The notes under the pieces are model-generated. The model did no database searches and was not told the origin of the DNA. It saw only the letters and a list, made by a program, of their open reading frames with translations. This document shows positions 60,923-64,000 of a DNA stretch of 64,000 nt, in pieces. The stretch comes from Kiritimatiellia bacterium. Its GTDB lineage: Bacteria; Verrucomicrobiota; Kiritimatiellia; RFP12; UBA1067. Each line of letters begins with the position of its first letter. The first letter of the stretch is position 1. The position numbers were made by a program, and so were the translations under genes. Location of the stretch: NCBI GenBank assembly GCA_017454745.1, contig JAFTCL010000032.1, positions 1 through 64,000 of the forward strand. The letters are read 5' to 3'.

Positions 60923-62247
60923 TACGACCACCTTCTGTCGTTGGCCCACTCTTTGTTCCATTCTTCCGTGGGATTCCACGGTTCTGGGAAATCGGGGCAG
61001 GCGTGTTCTTTGATCAGCTTCTCGTTAAGTTCGTCGATGCCAAGGCCGGGCTGGTCCGGCACCTTGATGAATCCCCCCTCGTATGAGAGGGACGGCATGA
61101 CCAGATCGCTCCACCATGGTACATCCACCGAGTGCAGCTCAAGCGCCATGAAGTTGCGCGTTGCCGCCGCCACATGCGCCGCCGCGAGGCAGGTTACGGG
61201 CGATTCGGCCATGTGGATGTTCATCTGCACTCCGTAGTCTTCCGCCATGTCGCCGACTTTCTTTGTCTCCATCATTCCGCCGCAGGTTAGAAGGTCCGGG
61301 TGCACAACCGCCAGCGCGTGCGATTCGAGCAGCGGTTTGAAATCTTCCTTGAGATAAATGTCCTCGCCGGTGCCGAGCGGCGTGGTCGTTGCGGCGTGGA
61401 GTTGCTTCCACTGTTCCGTGTTGCGCCATGGAAGGATGTCTTCCGCCCACGAAAGGTGGTATTTTTCCAATCGCCGCAACAGTTGTACCGCATCTTCGTA
61501 GGGGATGTGCCCCAAGTGGTCGATGGCGATCGGCACTTCCCAGCCAACGACTTCGCGGACATCGGCCATGTATTTTTCAAGGTGGTCGAGTCCTTTTTCC
61601 GTTATATGGATGCCGGTAAAGCCGTGGGCGGTGTTGAAGAGGTCGTATGCATCGCCGCGCATGGATCGCGGGTCGATGGATCCGTGGGGCGTCTGCACGA
61701 CGTGCTTCATCTTTTTCATGTAGTCGAGATAGCCCAGCGGGGCGATAAGCGTTCCCGGAACATCCATCAGCAGCTCGATGCCGAGATCCATCTTGAGGAA
61801 GGTGAAACCCATCGCCATGCGTTCCTTTAACGCTTTCCCCATGTCCCGGCCGCCGCCCTCGGAATCGGTGTCGCAGTAGCAGCGGATCTCGTCGCGCCAC
61901 TTGCCGCCGAGCAGCTGCCATACGGGGACGCCCCAAGCCTTGCCGCAAATGTCCCAGCAGGCGAGTTCAATCGCGCAGACTCCTCCCGCCTGACGCGAAT
62001 CGCCGCCGAACTGCTTGATCCGCCGGAAAATCTTTTCAACGTTGCACGGGTTCTCGCCCAGTATCCGGCTCTTCAGCATTGCGGCGTAGGTGCGGCTTGA
62101 TGCGTCGCGCACTTCGCCGTATCCGACCAGCCCTTGGTTGGTGTATAGTTTCAAAAGAGTACAGCGTTTTGGCGCCCCGTCGATGTCGGCGAAGCGCATG
62201 TCTGTAATCTTCAGCGAAGAGGGATTGACACTATTGATGTTTGCCAT
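60922..62247 (-). CDS. Enolase-superfamily acid-sugar dehydratase (MR subgroup), second copy
   Basis: The product has 441 residues from ATG 62247 (MANINSVNPSSLKITDMRF). Barrel motifs are TFLKMDLGIE, IAIDHLGHIP (Asp-x-x-His type), SWAEDILPW, LGTGEDIYLK and NIHMAESPVT with the late His. It is longer than the first copy and differs throughout, so the two enzymes likely act on different acids or epimers. It is the first gene of the ten-gene operon running to 50478. No regulator is adjacent, and I cannot place its promoter in the 255-nt gap upstream. Confidence 0.9.
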   Translation of the reverse strand: MANINSVNPSSLKITDMRFADIDGAPKRCTLLKLYTNQGLVGYGEVRDASSRTYAAMLKSRILGENPCNVEKIFRRIKQFGGDSRQAGGVCAIELACWDICGKAWGVPVWQLLGGKWRDEIRCYCDTDSEGGGRDMGKALKERMAMGFTFLKMDLGIELLMDVPGTLIAPLGYLDYMKKMKHVVQTPHGSIDPRSMRGDAYDLFNTAHGFTGIHITEKGLDHLEKYMADVREVVGWEVPIAIDHLGHIPYEDAVQLLRRLEKYHLSWAEDILPWRNTEQWKQLHAATTTPLGTGEDIYLKEDFKPLLESHALAVVHPDLLTCGGMMETKKVGDMAEDYGVQMNIHMAESPVTCLAAAHVAAATRNFMALELHSVDVPWWSDLVMPSLSYEGGFIKVPDQPGLGIDELNEKLIKEHACPDFPEPWNPTEEWNKEWANDRRWS

Positions 62248-62502
62248 GTTCCACACAGTCCTTGCCTGATGTTTTGCACCGCTCAAACGGGCATACCACC
62301 CACATTAAAAAACATAGGGTCATTCTATCAAAACCGTCAGAATCATGCAAGGAGCAAATATGCGATCCTAATCTTTAGGGGGTGATGGCCGAGTGGGACT
62401 CCCATCTGCAAAATCTGCGCAGCGCCGGGGATTTGCGCACTTTGCCGGCGCGTCTTTGGCCCTTATCGGTCTGGCCTCGCCTTGATCATACAGACATACT
62501 GC
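62248..62502. other. Intergenic region with GC-rich hairpin
   Basis: No gene is supported. GCGCCGG (62422-62428) pairs with CCGGCGC (62445-62451). A nearby GATGGCCGAGTGG string recalls the start of a tRNA, but no anticodon or T-arm follows. Neither side of the hairpin has a U-run. Confidence 0.35.
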
Positions 62503-63003
62503 CTACTTGTTGCCATCGTGCGTGACGTGCATCTTGTAGCTGCCGGGCTTCTCGATCATCAGCGGCTGGTTGCCGTCGAGGTCGTATTGGGGATTGTAGC
62601 CGCAAATATCGCAAAGGTCGCAAAGATTGGAGGTCGATGTGTACTGGATTAGGCCGTTTGCGGCATATTCGCGCTCTGCGCCTAGGTCGAGCGACGAAAG
62701 CCGGTTGCCGATGTCGTCGTAGGCGTACGCATACTCCGTGATCTCTGCGCTCTCTGCTCTTCTGCGTGAGTAGATTAATTCGTTCCGGTCGTTGTAGCCG
62801 TAGGCGTCCGTACGGGTCTCGCTCATCACAGTACCCGAGCGGGCGATCTCAGTCCGGCGCCCGAGCGCGTCGTTCGCGTAGTCGTACTGCGAGATCGTAT
62901 CGCCGCCGAAGTCGCCCCTCACCTGCGCGAGGAGGTCGCGGTTACCGTCGTAGGCGTATGTGGCGAAAAGCTGTCCAGTCCATTTTTTCAACATTCTGGC
63001 CAT
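62503..63003 (-). CDS. Orphan RHS/YD-repeat fragment
   Basis: The product has 166 residues. It carries YD-type repeats (ATYAYDGNRDLLAQV, SQYDYANDALGRRTEIA, YAYAYDDIGNRLSS, PQYDLDGNQP) as in the beta-barrel shell of RHS and teneurin-like toxins, which are usually over 1000 residues. There is no signal, core or toxin domain, and the frame stops cleanly at 62503. A ribosome site (AAAGGAAC) and a promoter are present, so it may be expressed. Two inserts, SRRRAESAEIT and NLCDLCDICGYN, are encoded by DNA resembling dispersed CGCAGAG- and CTTTGCG-type repeats. It is either a relic or a short domesticated piece. Confidence 0.7.
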   Translation of the reverse strand: MARMLKKWTGQLFATYAYDGNRDLLAQVRGDFGGDTISQYDYANDALGRRTEIARSGTVMSETRTDAYGYNDRNELIYSRRRAESAEITEYAYAYDDIGNRLSSLDLGAEREYAANGLIQYTSTSNLCDLCDICGYNPQYDLDGNQPLMIEKPGSYKMHVTHDGNK

Positions 63004-63067
63004 TGTGTGTGTTCCTTTCGTCTTTGCGAAGCGATGTTGTTTAAGTGTGTTTTTCGCACCGAAAAAC

Positions 63068-63115
63068 TTTCCCGTCTACGGGAAACAATTTAGCATATTT
63101 CGATTTGGTGTGCAA
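63068..63115 (-). promoter_or_regulatory. Promoter and palindrome before the RHS fragment
   Basis: On the minus strand TTGCAC (63115-63110) and TAAATT (63092-63087) are spaced by 17 nt, with TGC before the -10. The predicted start falls in a perfect 8-bp inverted repeat TTTCCCGT-AG-ACGGGAAA (63085-63068). This could be an operator across +1 or a 5' hairpin of the RNA. Confidence 0.5.
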
Positions 63116-63185
63116 GGATGAATTTTGACGAACTGGGAGTCGATGGCCGTTGGCAATATTATGGGCTTGATCGCCGGGTGTTTAC

Positions 63186-63920
63186 TCAACGTTCGGCCAG
63201 ATAACAGGCGCAGGATCCGAAAGTGTAATAGCGGGTTTGCGGGTCGCGAAAACCGGCGGCGGTCAGGATTTGTTCCATTTCCACGCCTTGCGGGACTTCG
63301 GCCACGGAATGCTGGAGATAGCGGTATTCGGCCGGAAGTCCGGCGATTAACCGCCCGGCCAAGGGTATGCCGCGCCGGAGGTACAACCCGTGCAGTTGCC
63401 GCACCGGGAAACGGCAGGGGCGCGCCAGTTCCAGCACCAGCACGACTCCGCCCGGACGCAACAACCCATGGGTCGCTTTTAGGCCTTGTTGCAGCGACTC
63501 GAAATTCCTTACCCCGAAAGCGATGGTGGCGGCATCGAATTTTTCTTGGAACGCCGGGGGGTGGAGAATGTCCCCCGCCATTAGTTTTATCCGGTTTTCC
63601 AGTCCGCGCCCGCGGACCTTTCCCTCCGCCACCGACAACATTTCGGTCGAAAGGTCTAATCCGGTGATTCTCGCGTCGGGAAGCATCTCCGCCGCCAACA
63701 GCGCAAAGTCGCCGGTGCCGGTGGCGACATCCAGAATCGTTCGCGGCTGGCGTTCCGCCAGCCATCGAAGGGCCTGCCGCCGCCAATTTATGTCCACGCC
63801 GAATGACATGATCCGGTTCATCCGGTCGTAGCGTCCCGCGATGGCGTCGAAAGCGTTCCGGATTTGTTCGGTCTTGGAGTCGGGCGACTCGGGATAAGGT
63901 TTTATGTCTTCTACGCTCAT
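63186..63920 (-). CDS. ubiE: MenG/UbiE-family demethylmenaquinone methyltransferase
   Basis: The product has 244 residues from ATG 63920, overlapping the rdgB stop (ATGA). It is a class I SAM methyltransferase: FDAIAGRYDRMNRIMSFGVD near the N-terminus, motif I LDVATGTGDFALL, ITGLDLSTEML, and DAATIAFGVRNF. The final TRYYTFGSCACYL corresponds to the usual F-G-x-x-x-x-Y ending. It methylates demethylmenaquinone in the last step of menaquinone synthesis, which points to a quinone-linked anaerobic respiratory chain. No other men genes are in the window. Confidence 0.92.
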   Translation of the reverse strand: MSVEDIKPYPESPDSKTEQIRNAFDAIAGRYDRMNRIMSFGVDINWRRQALRWLAERQPRTILDVATGTGDFALLAAEMLPDARITGLDLSTEMLSVAEGKVRGRGLENRIKLMAGDILHPPAFQEKFDAATIAFGVRNFESLQQGLKATHGLLRPGGVVLVLELARPCRFPVRQLHGLYLRRGIPLAGRLIAGLPAEYRYLQHSVAEVPQGVEMEQILTAAGFRDPQTRYYTFGSCACYLAER

Positions 63921-64000
63921 TTTTCCAACCCCAGCAGTTCCGACCATTCGGCCTCGGCGCGTTTGAGCGCGTTGGCACGGTGCGAGATCCGGTTCTTGGT
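63917..64000 (-). CDS. rdgB: C-terminus of RdgB/HAM1-type non-canonical purine NTP pyrophosphatase (partial)
   Basis: Only the last 27 codons are in the window. KNRISHRANALKRAEAEW matches the family's C-terminal K-N-x-I-S-H-R-x-x-A-L block, in which the Ser-His-Arg contacts the base. The stop TGA overlaps the ubiE start, so the two are translationally coupled. The enzyme hydrolyses ITP, dITP and XTP to keep them out of nucleic acids. The identification rests on this short block alone. Confidence 0.65.
   Translation of the reverse strand, partial: TKNRISHRANALKRAEAEWSELLGLEK

Noticed and set aside
62377..62425. tRNA-like start (GATGGCCGAGTGG)
   Set aside because: No anticodon stem of correct length, no GGTTCGA T-arm and no acceptor complement can be found.

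Overview
The window looks like chromosome from an uncultured anaerobe of the PVC superphylum (Lentisphaerota or Kiritimatiellota is my best guess, by inference only). Housekeeping genes are GC-rich (argH, fhs, xerD, menG/ubiE). Around them lie a long sugar-acid catabolic operon, a bacterial alpha-2-macroglobulin, a TolQ/TolR-like envelope module and many lipoproteins. Three stretches are visibly more AT-rich and look accessory: about 1-9.8 kb, 24.4-31.7 kb and 39-43 kb.

Layout. (1) 1-10.1 kb, minus strand: a seven-gene operon built round a large HerA/VirB4-type ATPase, with a secreted PA14-like protein, a lipoprotein, two membrane proteins and a very acidic repeat protein cut by the window edge. 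It has a recognisable promoter about 270 nt upstream and a strongly structured leader. I do not recognise this system and consider it the best candidate for something undescribed. (2) 10.2-21.5 kb, minus strand: SNF2 helicase, VWA protein, TPR protein, ExbD/TolR, ExbB/TolQ, argH, an exported protein and an RRM protein. (3) 21.8-23.0 kb, plus strand: small lipoprotein and XerD. (4) 23.06-30.77 kb: a complete type II-B CRISPR-Cas locus. It has an 18-repeat array read on the plus strand from a promoter abutting a degenerate first repeat, a predicted tracrRNA with terminator, and a convergent cas9-cas1-cas2-cas4 operon with its own promoter. (5) 30.9-31.1 kb: four degenerate direct repeats, then a small zinc-ribbon membrane protein. 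(6) 31.8-36.6 kb, plus strand: fhs, a membrane protein and a two-component system. (7) 36.6-38.8 kb, minus strand: acyl-CoA synthetase and XRE-cupin regulator. (8) 39.0-42.8 kb, minus strand: a decaying, duplicated lipoprotein cluster with one frameshifted gene, one truncated copy and one remnant. (9) 43-50.5 kb, plus strand: alpha-2-macroglobulin, Lrp-type regulator, aminotransferase and a membrane-anchored alpha-crystallin protein behind a palindrome and strong promoter. (10) 62.2-50.5 kb, minus strand: ten tightly packed genes (two acid-sugar dehydratases, two SDRs, an RraA-like protein, a lactonase, two MFS transporters, a glycosidase-like protein, a hydrolase), which together fit a non-phosphorylative sugar oxidation pathway. 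(11) 62.5-64 kb, minus strand: an orphan RHS fragment, menG/ubiE and the end of rdgB.

The promoters I can read are close to the sigma-70 consensus with 17-nt spacing (HerA operon, CRISPR array, fhs, alpha-crystallin gene, RHS fragment). This makes the strand assignments in the accessory regions more secure. All functional calls come from reading motifs by eye; no database search was run.
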